Assembly (NCBI GenBank): GCA_003451975.1
Contig: DMIX01000058.1
Coordinates: forward strand, 1 to 6,758
Reading direction: 5' to 3'
From: Propionibacteriaceae bacterium
GTDB taxonomy: Bacteria > Actinomycetota > Actinomycetes > Propionibacteriales > Propionibacteriaceae
DNA: 6,758 bases
Positions 1 to 6,650 of the stretch are shown here, one piece after another. The translations under genes were made by a program, and so were the position numbers. Every line of letters begins with the position of its first letter. Position 1 is the stretch's first letter. Below the pieces are notes generated by a model. That model searched no databases. It had not been told where the DNA came from and worked only from the letters and a program-made list of their open reading frames with translations.

Positions 1-25
1 GCGGTTCGAGATCGACAACAACCTA
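1..25 (+). pseudogene. IS66-family transposase (TnpC) fragment, truncated
   Basis: Read from base 2, the sequence gives RFEIDNNL. This resembles the conserved C-terminal stretch of IS66-family TnpC transposases (FEIDNN followed by an ERAIRP-like segment). The reading frame enters the IS630 element at base 26 and stops at 38-40 after KTAA. When the IS630 element and one TA copy are removed in thought, the frame continues as LEVTD and stops, without the expected ERAIRP motif. The IS66 remnant was therefore already truncated next to the sspD-like gene before IS630 inserted. Only about eight residues are visible because the window starts here, so the identification rests on one short motif. Confidence 0.45.
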
Positions 26-51
26 AAGACTGCTGCATAAATAATGGTACA
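26..51 (+). repeat. IS630 left terminal inverted repeat
   Basis: These bases match the reverse complement of 1094-1119 at 22 of 26 positions, including an uninterrupted 15-bp core, ctgcataaataatgg, at 33-47. The repeat is directly preceded by TA at 24-25. An ATG at 44-46 inside the repeat is in frame with the transposase, but the ATG at 71 with its own ribosome binding site is the better start. Confidence 0.88.
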
Positions 52-70
52 ATGGTCCTTGAGGTGCGCG

Positions 71-592
71 ATGCGACTTCGAGGATCGGCGGACTTGCTG
101 GAAGACCGGCGGCGTCGGGCGCTGGCACTGCTGGATGACGGGTTGTCGCTCCATGAAGTGGGTCGGCGCATCCGGTGTTCGGCGAGCTCGGTCAAGCGTT
201 GGCGCGACGCCCGACGAAAAGGTGGCCAGAACGCGTTGAAGGTGCGCTTCTCGCCGGGTCGCCCACCGAGGCTGTCGCGTGTCGAGGGCCGACGGCTGGT
301 GTCGGTGTTGCTGAAGGGGGCGCTGGCCGCCGGCTACGCCAACCAGTTGTGGACGACCGCGCGGGTGGCCGACGTCATCGCGAAGACCTTCCGCGTCCGC
401 TATCACCGTGATCACGTGGGCCGGCTCCTGCACGCGCTGGGATGGAGCCACCAGAAGCCGCAGAAGCAGGCGCTGGAGCGCAACAAGACTGAGATGCGCC
501 GCTTCATCCGGGAGGAGTGGCCGCGGGTAAAAAAAACGCCACACGGTTGGGTGCCCACCTCGTCTTCGCCGACGAATCGGGCTTCCAGCTGA
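71..592 (+). CDS. IS630-family transposase, N-terminal half (DNA-binding part, frame A)
   Basis: This half carries the DNA-binding part of the transposase. Residues 16-46 form a helix-turn-helix of the kind used to recognise transposon ends (LSLHEVGRRIRCSASSVKRW). A second winged-helix-like segment, residues 93-131, has the IS630 pattern LWTTARVADVIAKTF...VGRLLHALGWSHQKP. The start chosen is ATG at 71, because GAGGT at 61-65 is a well-spaced ribosome binding site. An upstream in-frame ATG at 44 lies within the terminal repeat and lacks such a site. Translated alone the frame ends at 592, giving 173 aa without catalytic residues. A -1 shift on the A8 run at 529-536 would join it, after residue 155, to the catalytic half, giving about 340 aa, the normal IS630 length. 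Confidence 0.82.
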   Translation: MRLRGSADLLEDRRRRALALLDDGLSLHEVGRRIRCSASSVKRWRDARRKGGQNALKVRFSPGRPPRLSRVEGRRLVSVLLKGALAAGYANQLWTTARVADVIAKTFRVRYHRDHVGRLLHALGWSHQKPQKQALERNKTEMRRFIREEWPRVKKTPHGWVPTSSSPTNRASS

Positions 593-1092
593 CTCCCTCG
601 ATCGCCGCCACCTGGGCTCCCGTGGGCCAGACACCCACGGTGCACCACGTCGATCGACGCGACCGGATCTCCGTCATCTCGGGAATCTCGGTGTCGCCTC
701 GCCGCCAACGCCTCAACCTCCACTTCCAGCTGTACACGGAGAACATCCGACAACGCCAGGCCCGCGACTTCCTGCGACAACTGCTCCGGCAGATCCGCGG
801 GCACATCGTCGTCCTGTGGGACGGCGGCAATCCCCATCGCGGCAAGCTCGTCCGGGAGCTGTGCGCGCGCACCAAGCGGCTGCATCTGCAGCGCTTCCCC
901 GCCTATGCCCCGGAGTTCAACCCGGACGAGGGGGTCTGGAAGTTGGCCAAACAACGACTCGCAAACGGCCAGGCGCATGATCTTCCGGAGTTGATGGTCG
1001 CCGTGATCGACTCCCTGGAGACCATTCGCGCCAACCGGCGCAACCTCCGAGGCTGCATTACCCACTCGGCGCTTCCCCCTTTTTTGCGCTGA
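517..1092 (+). CDS. IS630-family transposase, C-terminal DDE catalytic half (frame B)
   Basis: This half holds the RNase H-like DDE catalytic domain that cuts and joins DNA at the element ends. Numbered on the joined 340-aa product, the likely metal ligands are D168 in FADESGF, D251 in VLWDGGNPHRG and E287 in PEFNPDEGVW. The last two are separated by 35 residues, as in IS630-type DDE domains. The first aspartate lies just after the frame junction, so neither half alone is a full transposase. The frame opens at a GTG at 517, but there is no reason to think translation starts there; expression by -1 frameshifting from frame A at about 529-536 is more likely. The stop codon TGA is at 1090-1092, just before the right repeat. 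Confidence 0.85.
   Translation: MAAGKKNATRLGAHLVFADESGFQLTPSIAATWAPVGQTPTVHHVDRRDRISVISGISVSPRRQRLNLHFQLYTENIRQRQARDFLRQLLRQIRGHIVVLWDGGNPHRGKLVRELCARTKRLHLQRFPAYAPEFNPDEGVWKLAKQRLANGQAHDLPELMVAVIDSLETIRANRRNLRGCITHSALPPFLR
529..536 (+). other. Probable -1 ribosomal frameshift site (A8 run) in IS630 transposase
   Basis: Eight consecutive A residues follow gcgggt. In frame A the reading is gtA AAA AAA Acg, so the heptamer A_AAA_AAA is in the correct phase for a tandem -1 slip. The slip leads straight into frame B (KK then NATRLG), which contains the first catalytic aspartate. Some IS630-family elements are known to use two frames. Transcriptional slippage on A8, or a simple inactivating indel, would look the same in DNA alone. 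Confidence 0.65.
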
Positions 1093-1093
1093 C

Positions 1094-1119
1094 TGTGCCA
1101 TTATTTATGCAGATGTCAT
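1094..1119 (-). repeat. IS630 right terminal inverted repeat
   Basis: This is the reverse-complement partner of 26-51, with 22 of 26 bases matching and the 15-bp core at 1098-1112. It is followed directly by the TA target copy at 1120-1121. Its last base, T at 1119, supplies the final A of the sspD-like gene's TAA stop codon on the minus strand. Confidence 0.88.
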
Positions 1120-1925
1120 TAGAGGTTACAGATTAGGCAAGGCTCAGTATCGTCATCGTCGTTGAGGGCCTCTGCGAACACCTGAACCAGCTTCTGCCCA
1201 GAGAGACGTGCCGGGCGCTTGCCAAGAGCCCTGGCGTGGTTCTCTTTAATCTCCGCTACCCGCTCCGGTCGCTCGAGCTCTTCGAGGCTTTCCGATTGGC
1301 TCCAGGTGTACCTGACGCCGGTCTTCGGGTCGAGCTTCTCGTATGCCTTGGCCTTCTCGAAGAGATCCGGATGCCGTTCAAGGAGCCCAACCCATTCCGC
1401 CTTCCGCTGAAAGAAGCAGAAATAGCAGCCTGACCGCGTTCGCCACTCGTAGTAGCGTGGAAGCCCGACGCCGGCCTCCTGGAGGATACGAAAGACGTCG
1501 GCCTCTCGGATTCCGTCGTCCTTGAATGGGAATACAGGTGTGATGTTCGGCTTCGAGGAGACATAGCCTCCGCGATCTTCGTCTGCACGAATACCGACAT
1601 AACTGAAGACCAAATCGTCGCCAACAAACTCTTCAAAGGGCTTGATCTTCAGCATGCGCGTGCACCAGCGCATTCGCGAAGAAGGCAGATAGCCGCCATA
1701 GAGCTCGAGCCAGTGGTCAAAACCTCGCGCGGCGTTCAGCCTCGTGATGCCTTTGCCCAGAACCGTCTCGAGACGGTCAAGGTAATCGTAGGTCTCTTGG
1801 AGCTCCTTCTGCGTATCGCAAAAGACATACTCCATCTCAGGAACTCGGTCGCGCATGTAGATCGCCAGCGCGGCGGAGTCCTTGCCGCCGGAGAGTCCGA
1901 GCACATGCCGCGCGGCCTTATGCAT
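1119..1925 (-). CDS. sspD: SspD-like ATP pyrophosphatase / PAPS reductase-family protein (DNA phosphorothioation)
   Basis: The 268-aa protein belongs to the adenine nucleotide alpha-hydrolase (PP-loop) superfamily, in the PAPS reductase/DndC group. The PP-loop LSGGKDSAALA lies at residues 11-21, with SGGKDS binding the ATP pyrophosphate. Cysteines at 88 (MRWCTRMLKIKPFEEF) and 167/170 (RSGCYFCFFQRKAEW) resemble the iron-sulfur ligands of DndC-type proteins. An acidic stretch followed by PCLICNL adds C263 and C266. By family knowledge, such proteins adenylate the DNA backbone and help insert sulfur received from a cysteine desulfurase. ATG at 1925 is preferred: it has a GAGGGAG-type ribosome binding site and overlaps the sspC-like stop by 8 nt (ATGCATAA). 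A longer frame begins at a TTG at 1976. The stop codon is split by the IS630 insertion: TA belongs to the target, the last A to the element. A solitary PAPS-reductase-like defence protein of another type is possible, but the neighbours favour SspD. Confidence 0.82.
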   Translation of the reverse strand: MHKAARHVLGLSGGKDSAALAIYMRDRVPEMEYVFCDTQKELQETYDYLDRLETVLGKGITRLNAARGFDHWLELYGGYLPSSRMRWCTRMLKIKPFEEFVGDDLVFSYVGIRADEDRGGYVSSKPNITPVFPFKDDGIREADVFRILQEAGVGLPRYYEWRTRSGCYFCFFQRKAEWVGLLERHPDLFEKAKAYEKLDPKTGVRYTWSQSESLEELERPERVAEIKENHARALGKRPARLSGQKLVQVFAEALNDDDDTEPCLICNL

Positions 1926-4900
1926 TCTCCGCTCCCTCTCGAGAGCGGCCTTTGGCACCAGGAGCCCCTGTCTCAAGGGCCGTCAGGTACTCCCTGCAGA
2001 TCGTGGCTAGAGCTGCGAGGGCGAACTGGGGCCGTTCCAGCGCGTCGGCGCGACCGAGGACCTCACGCAAATGACGAACAGTCGCGGCCAGCAACTCCTG
2101 GTCCGCCGGTTCGATCGCGACCACGCTCTCATACTCACCGCGATGACGGTCGGATACGCCAATGCGAAAGAACTCAGTCCCCGGCGTTGAGGAGTGTTTG
2201 ATATCCTCGAACACCAGAGCCTCCAGATGTCGAAATGCGCGGCTGGTTTCGGCTAGTGCGATCTCGTATTTCGCCCGATCTATGTCCGTCCAGGTTCGCG
2301 GTGGTTTGCCCACAAGTGCCGCAGATAGCGATTCAAGCCAGGACACGTCAGTCAGCTCGGTCTTTTCAAGTTGACACACGAACGCTAGAAGTCGTCCGTC
2401 GACACAGTGAGCCTTTAAGGCCGCTGCGCGAATCTGAAGCTCCGCTGTACCACCGTCCCCTAGGCTGAAGGCGCGGAGAAGCAACCGCCTGATGGACGCG
2501 AGAAGCTCGTCGTAGGCCCGCTGTAGCTCTAGGAGCGCATCCCTAAGCGCTGCCACGAAGTCCAGACTGAGCCCAGCGCCGCCCTCACCCGCAGGTAGCT
2601 GTCCAAGACCGCACGCATGGGGCAGTGTGTCGAACAGGAGAGTGTCCGGCTCCTTTGCCGACAACAGAGCGTCCCTGACAGCGATTGCCCGGGGCGAGAC
2701 GTCCTTTGTCTTTTGAGAGTAAGGAGGGAGTCTCCCTAGGAACCTGTAGAGCGAGCGAACCACGTCAGCCAGTCGCGTCGTCGCGTCTTGGCGATGCTGT
2801 GAACCAAAGAGCCCCGACAGTTGCTCGAATACCTCTCGGCGGACCCCTCCAACTCGGTACCGTCGCACTGAGTACTTCTCCGGTGAGCGCATGAGGCGCT
2901 CGAAAGCCTCTACGGTCAGTTGTGGGAGAAACGCTCCCTCCTCATACAGAGCGACCTCGTTGTCATGGGCCAGGAGGGCAGCGCACAAGAGCACCGGTAT
3001 GAGTCCCATCTTCAGGCCAAAAGGCGGCCGCTGTAGGATTTCGAAGGCGTGTGTTACGCTGCGGCGCTCGACCTCACACTCATCGAAGAACTTCTCAATC
3101 TCCCGCCAGGCACTCGACAAGGCAAGGTCCGAGGTCGGTTGGCCGAACCCATACTCCGCGCCAGACTGCCTGTGGATGCCCGTGTGTTCGAGTAACGAGG
3201 AGTAGATGCTCACCTCGGGAGGAGTGCCCTCGAAACCCAGCCGATATGTTGCTGAGCGATGGATCATCGCATCTATCAGATTGCGGCGAGCTGCCGCCGC
3301 TGCTGTAGACAGTGTCCTACGGTTCACCAGCTCGTTTCGCAGAACCGGCGTCAGCGAGTACAGAGAGTCGCAGACGTCAGACAGGATCCCCGACAGATTC
3401 TTGCTCGAGCCAACGACCTTGCGCATTCCACGATGAAACCAGTCGGTCGTGCTAGCAGCCGGTTGTTCTGGAGAAAAGAGATGACGCAGCTCGAGCCTGA
3501 GGGAGGCTTCAGCCAGCCCGATTCGTGAGCGTAGCTCACGCCGGGCAACAGCATCATTCTCCAGCTGGGGCGTGTGAGCCTGGACCCACCGCAGCCCCTC
3601 TAGCTGACGAACCGCTGCGAGGAACGCTTCCGCATTCTCTGGAACGGCAACGATGACGTCTCCCCGGTCGCGGATCGCGGAAGTAGTGGCCATCGCCACT
3701 AGGCCCTCGCGTTCGGCCGCGGTGCTAGGAAGCGCATAAAGGAGGACGGCGTCCCCCTCAAGTGGCCGCTGCAACAAGTCCGTCAGGCTGGCCTGATCGG
3801 CGAAGAGAACCTCACAGTAGCGGAGTGTCCCCGTCTGGTACGAGTGACGTTTGGCCACCAACGGGCGTGGGCGCCACTGCTGATTTGCGCGGCGTGCCAA
3901 GGCCCCAACGCCTGGCAAGCGACGCAGTGCCTCGCTGAACCGCTCATCGAGATCAACGTCGCTGCCTTCCCACAGGCCAAAGGTGCCGCTGTGCTTTCTC
4001 TCGACGATGATCGACTGACGAAGAAGTGAGTCCAGGGAGTTCTTGACTGATGAGGCTGAGCCACTCGCACTGAAGGCAAGAACAGCAGAGCCTGCCTTGA
4101 AGTGACCATGGGCACCGAGTGCCGATAGAAGGCCAATCGACTTGACTAGTCGTATCTCGTCCAGTGGGAACGCGGCGGCCCGTTCAACAGCGGTCTGAGC
4201 TTCAGCCCAGCGAGAGGCACCAATCCCAACTGACAGCGCGCTGCCAAACGTCTCCACCGCGTAGTCGTACAATTCTGGGAGACTGTAGAACGCCGGCGCA
4301 TGGTTGTCGAATGGCCTGTCGAGGAAGCTGGCAAAGCCATGTGGTTCGCGAGACGTGAGAAACGAGAACAGCGAACGCTGATTCTGGCCGAACTTGCGAC
4401 AGAGCCTGGCAAGCGAGAGCGCAACAAGGGGATGAAGCGGCGCACAACTCTCAAGAATGCGCACGTAGTCGGTGTCACCCCTCCGGTTCGGTACAAGCTC
4501 GAGTTCTACAGCACGGGAGGCTTGGGCTCGAGCGTGCTTCCGCAACGCTCGTGAAGAAGCAGAGGTGTCGTGCTGAATTGCGTGTCCAATCAGCGCCAGT
4601 ACCTGGTCGGGAGGCTCCTGAAAAGCGACGTCGTCAAACCTGCCTTGGATCTTCGCCCATTCCTGTCGGTCACCAGGCCTCAACGAGGATACATAGTGTT
4701 CGAAAGCCTGATGAAGAACGGTCACAAGCAAGATTGATGGAGACGTTGAAACCGCTGTCGATTCGGCGAGTTCCTGGAGAACGAAGACTTCTTCGGCCCG
4801 AGCACTATGTGCGGCATGCTCCAAGAACCTTCCAAGTTCATCGACGACAATCAGGAGTCCACGGGCCTTGCTGGATTCACTGACCGCCTCGGCGATGTTC

Positions 4901-5427
4901 ACGAACGATCTGACCAGCTGCCTGGGCGCGATGCTGCCGCCAGCCTGCCGCAAGTGCTCCAGTTCTCGGTAGGCCGCCGACGGCCTGCCGACTGCCCACA
5001 GCGACCTCAAGTCCCTGCACGCCGAGTCCGCCAGGCTCTGAATGATCGAGGCAGGCGAGCCAGAAACCAGCACCGGAGCGAAGCCCTCAGCAGAAAGAAC
5101 TCGCCTGCTCCGCGCCTCACCGAAGAGACCGGGCTGCTGTTCTGCAAAGAGACGGCGTGCGAAACGTCCCCCTGGCGCTGATGCAGGACCTAGCAGGCTA
5201 GCAAGGAAAAGAAGGAAGGCAGACTTGCCTGACCCGTAGGGTCCAGTGAGAGTCCACGCTCGATGGCGACCAGGGTCCACAAACGACTGCACAACCCGCC
5301 GGAGCATCGCTTCGGCAGTTGTTGTCAAGACGTAGCCGTGCAGTCCAACCTCAGACCCAGCGTCGCGCTCGAGGTTAATTGCCCTGGCATATCGAGGAGC
5401 GACCGAGACGACGTCGCGCAGTTGCAT
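1918..5427 (-). CDS. sspC: SspC-like large P-loop ATPase (DNA phosphorothioation module)
   Basis: The 1169-aa protein has an N-terminal AAA+-like ATPase core. Walker A is GPYGSGKS at residues 62-69. Walker B is LLIVVDELGR at 191-200, with D197 and E198 as likely metal and catalytic residues. A sensor-like strand, ILLVTVLHQ, lies at 232-240, and R263 in QGRFDDV is an arginine-finger candidate. The remaining 850 residues are mostly predicted helical. They include a segment near residues 805-850 (GLIPVLLCAALLAHDNEVALYEEG and following) of a type seen in large defence ATPases. No membrane segments or nuclease motif were recognised. In Ssp systems the ATPase is thought to power or control assembly on DNA. 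ATG at 5427 has AGGTAGG just upstream and lies 5 nt after the sspB-like stop. The frame is intact. The ATPase call is firm; the SspC name comes from the DUF4007 and PAPS-reductase-like neighbours. Confidence 0.78.
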   Translation of the reverse strand: MQLRDVVSVAPRYARAINLERDAGSEVGLHGYVLTTTAEAMLRRVVQSFVDPGRHRAWTLTGPYGSGKSAFLLFLASLLGPASAPGGRFARRLFAEQQPGLFGEARSRRVLSAEGFAPVLVSGSPASIIQSLADSACRDLRSLWAVGRPSAAYRELEHLRQAGGSIAPRQLVRSFVNIAEAVSESSKARGLLIVVDELGRFLEHAAHSARAEEVFVLQELAESTAVSTSPSILLVTVLHQAFEHYVSSLRPGDRQEWAKIQGRFDDVAFQEPPDQVLALIGHAIQHDTSASSRALRKHARAQASRAVELELVPNRRGDTDYVRILESCAPLHPLVALSLARLCRKFGQNQRSLFSFLTSREPHGFASFLDRPFDNHAPAFYSLPELYDYAVETFGSALSVGIGASRWAEAQTAVERAAAFPLDEIRLVKSIGLLSALGAHGHFKAGSAVLAFSASGSASSVKNSLDSLLRQSIIVERKHSGTFGLWEGSDVDLDERFSEALRRLPGVGALARRANQQWRPRPLVAKRHSYQTGTLRYCEVLFADQASLTDLLQRPLEGDAVLLYALPSTAAEREGLVAMATTSAIRDRGDVIVAVPENAEAFLAAVRQLEGLRWVQAHTPQLENDAVARRELRSRIGLAEASLRLELRHLFSPEQPAASTTDWFHRGMRKVVGSSKNLSGILSDVCDSLYSLTPVLRNELVNRRTLSTAAAAARRNLIDAMIHRSATYRLGFEGTPPEVSIYSSLLEHTGIHRQSGAEYGFGQPTSDLALSSAWREIEKFFDECEVERRSVTHAFEILQRPPFGLKMGLIPVLLCAALLAHDNEVALYEEGAFLPQLTVEAFERLMRSPEKYSVRRYRVGGVRREVFEQLSGLFGSQHRQDATTRLADVVRSLYRFLGRLPPYSQKTKDVSPRAIAVRDALLSAKEPDTLLFDTLPHACGLGQLPAGEGGAGLSLDFVAALRDALLELQRAYDELLASIRRLLLRAFSLGDGGTAELQIRAAALKAHCVDGRLLAFVCQLEKTELTDVSWLESLSAALVGKPPRTWTDIDRAKYEIALAETSRAFRHLEALVFEDIKHSSTPGTEFFRIGVSDRHRGEYESVVAIEPADQELLAATVRHLREVLGRADALERPQFALAALATICREYLTALETGAPGAKGRSREGAENA

Positions 5428-5432
5428 CCTAC

Positions 5433-6389
5433 CTAGACTCCGATCAACTTATCAGGCACCGTCGCTTCTTCGTAGTGCCTCTTCAAGAACTCAAAGCGTG
5501 GACGATTCACACGACGGTATAACTGCTTCAGCCCAGACGTGTCGGCATAGAGCAGGTCGCCATCGGTGTACGCTTCGAGCCCTTCCAGGCGGTCGATCAG
5601 ACTGTTCTCATCAAGCTTGAAGCAGGCTCCGGGCGAGTTCTCTCCGTAACAAAGGTCAGAGAAGGACAGCGTTTCCCGACGGTCGGCAGTTCGCGTCCAG
5701 TAATCAGTGACCGCGAAGGCGAACACCGCCTCCGGCAACGAGGGTTTCGGGCCCCGACGGAGGCGATAGACTCCGTCCACCTCTTCAAGAAGCTCGAGTT
5801 CTGCGAGCGGACAATCGAACGAGTCCTCGTACACTGCCCCCTCAGAGCACCGTGAGAGCACGTACGTTCGCACGAATACGTCGACGTCGCGTCGCACAGA
5901 TGCTTCTCTTGGAGCGGCTCTTGACAGCCTTTTGGCTGCCTCGATGAGCGCGGCCACGAGATACTCCTTGGTAAACTCCACCGACGGCAACGAGGAGAAT
6001 GTCCAACTCCAAGTCGTCAGGCGCTGAGGATGCACCAGCAGCTGCCAGTGAAGCAGCCATAAGGTTGCGGGGTCTTCCAAGTAGGGATCGCCACCTGGCT
6101 CAAGGAACAACAGCCTGCCTAGCTCAGAGACCCGCGCAAGACCCCCCCGGGTTCCAGCTTCTTCTTCGAGGATGCCAGTCGCAAGCCCCCAGTGGCGAAT
6201 CGAGCGCACCATGTTCTTGCCAACGCCTAGCCGAACAATTGCGTCATCCCGGCTGAAGACATCAGGCTCGTGACCAACGGCCTCCACAGCTTTCGTAAGC
6301 CAGCCATAACGAAGGGCGAACGTCTCATGTCCCGAAAAGGAGAACGACCGTGCGGCCGGCTGCGGAGTGCGACTAACGGATCGAATCAT
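5433..6389 (-). CDS. sspB: SspB-like DUF4007 family protein (DNA phosphorothioation module)
   Basis: The 318-aa protein is a clear DUF4007 member. The N-terminal signature FSGHETFALRYGWL lies at residues 18-31, followed by LGVGKNMVRSIRHW at 54-67, probably a winged-helix-like DNA-binding region. Further conserved patches are DVDVFVRTYV (168-177), EDSFDCPLAELELL (188-201), SPGACFKLDE (252-261) and GLKQLYRR (286-293). Length and motif order match the family. DUF4007 proteins sit next to an ATPase and a PAPS-reductase-like protein in Ssp phosphorothioation loci, where SspB is reported to nick DNA to allow sulfur insertion; that role is carried over here by family and context. ATG at 6389 is preceded by GAGG with suitable spacing. 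The gene is first in the operon, so its promoter should lie in 6390-6758. The family call is strong; the sspB name is an inference. Confidence 0.82.
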   Translation of the reverse strand: MIRSVSRTPQPAARSFSFSGHETFALRYGWLTKAVEAVGHEPDVFSRDDAIVRLGVGKNMVRSIRHWGLATGILEEEAGTRGGLARVSELGRLLFLEPGGDPYLEDPATLWLLHWQLLVHPQRLTTWSWTFSSLPSVEFTKEYLVAALIEAAKRLSRAAPREASVRRDVDVFVRTYVLSRCSEGAVYEDSFDCPLAELELLEEVDGVYRLRRGPKPSLPEAVFAFAVTDYWTRTADRRETLSFSDLCYGENSPGACFKLDENSLIDRLEGLEAYTDGDLLYADTSGLKQLYRRVNRPRFEFLKRHYEEATVPDKLIGV

Positions 6390-6605
6390 CCCAAACCTCG
6401 GATTCCAGGCCGAAGGACTACCTGTCTACTCGCGGACTAGGGAAGCCACCCGCGGAGCGACCTCCGTGCGGCCCCCAGATGAACCTGTCGGCCTCAAGCC
6501 GATGCCAGCCGGCCGCCAACGCAGCTGTCCGACCATGGGGTAGGACGCCACCGACCGGAACCTCTCGCCACGGCAGCTAACTTGTGGGAGTTCCGTATGC
6601 CGAAT

Positions 6606-6645
6606 TGGCGATGGCATGCTGCGTGACGCCACGTTATCATCGCCA
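6606..6645. repeat. Inverted repeat upstream of the operon
   Basis: The arms tggcgatg (6606-6613) and catcgcca (6638-6645) are perfect 8-bp inverted complements separated by 24 bases. The loop holds the palindrome gcatgc (6614-6619) and a small inner repeat, gcgt-g-acgc (6621-6629). Position, about 220-260 bases upstream of the first gene, fits either a regulator-binding site or a hairpin at the edge of a mobile element. No known operator was recognised. Confidence 0.4.
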
Positions 6646-6650
6646 CTGAC

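Larger units (their letters stand above)
26..1119 (+). mobile_element. IS630-family insertion sequence, complete
   Basis: The element is about 1094 bp, within the usual IS630 size, bounded by 26-bp imperfect inverted repeats and flanked on both sides by TA (24-25 and 1120-1121). TA target duplication is the hallmark of the IS630/Tc1/mariner superfamily. It carries one transposase gene in two overlapping frames that fills nearly the whole element; the stop of the second frame lies two bases before the right repeat. Both ends and all recognisable transposase motifs are present, so the copy may still be mobile, provided the frameshift between the two halves occurs. It lies between an IS66-like remnant and the 3' end of the sspD-like gene, convergent to the latter. 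Confidence 0.88.

Noticed and set aside
412..1101. 229-codon open frame on the minus strand across the IS630 transposase
   Set aside because: It is antisense to a transposase with clear HTH and DDE motifs and resembles no known family; long antisense frames are expected in GC-rich coding DNA.
26..1119. IS630 element as an attached cargo or effector gene of the defence system
   Set aside because: Terminal repeats, TA duplication and the DDE triad show an ordinary insertion sequence with no cargo gene.
1713..2201. 162-codon open frame on the plus strand spanning the sspC-sspD junction
   Set aside because: It is antisense to two genes with strong motif support, has low-complexity, arginine-rich sequence and no recognisable domain.
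1119..6389. BREX type 4 or Dnd system instead of Ssp
   Set aside because: Type 4 BREX also pairs a PAPS-reductase-like protein with ATPases, but there is no PglZ or BrxL here. Dnd would need DndB/D/E, and DndD is an SMC-like ATPase, unlike this one. DUF4007 plus a large ATPase plus a DndC-like protein fits sspBCD best.
6426..6632. 68-codon minus-strand frame just upstream of the sspB-like gene
   Set aside because: It has a GTG start, no convincing ribosome binding site and proline/arginine/glycine-rich composition, and it overlaps the inverted repeat. A leader peptide cannot be excluded, but nothing supports it.
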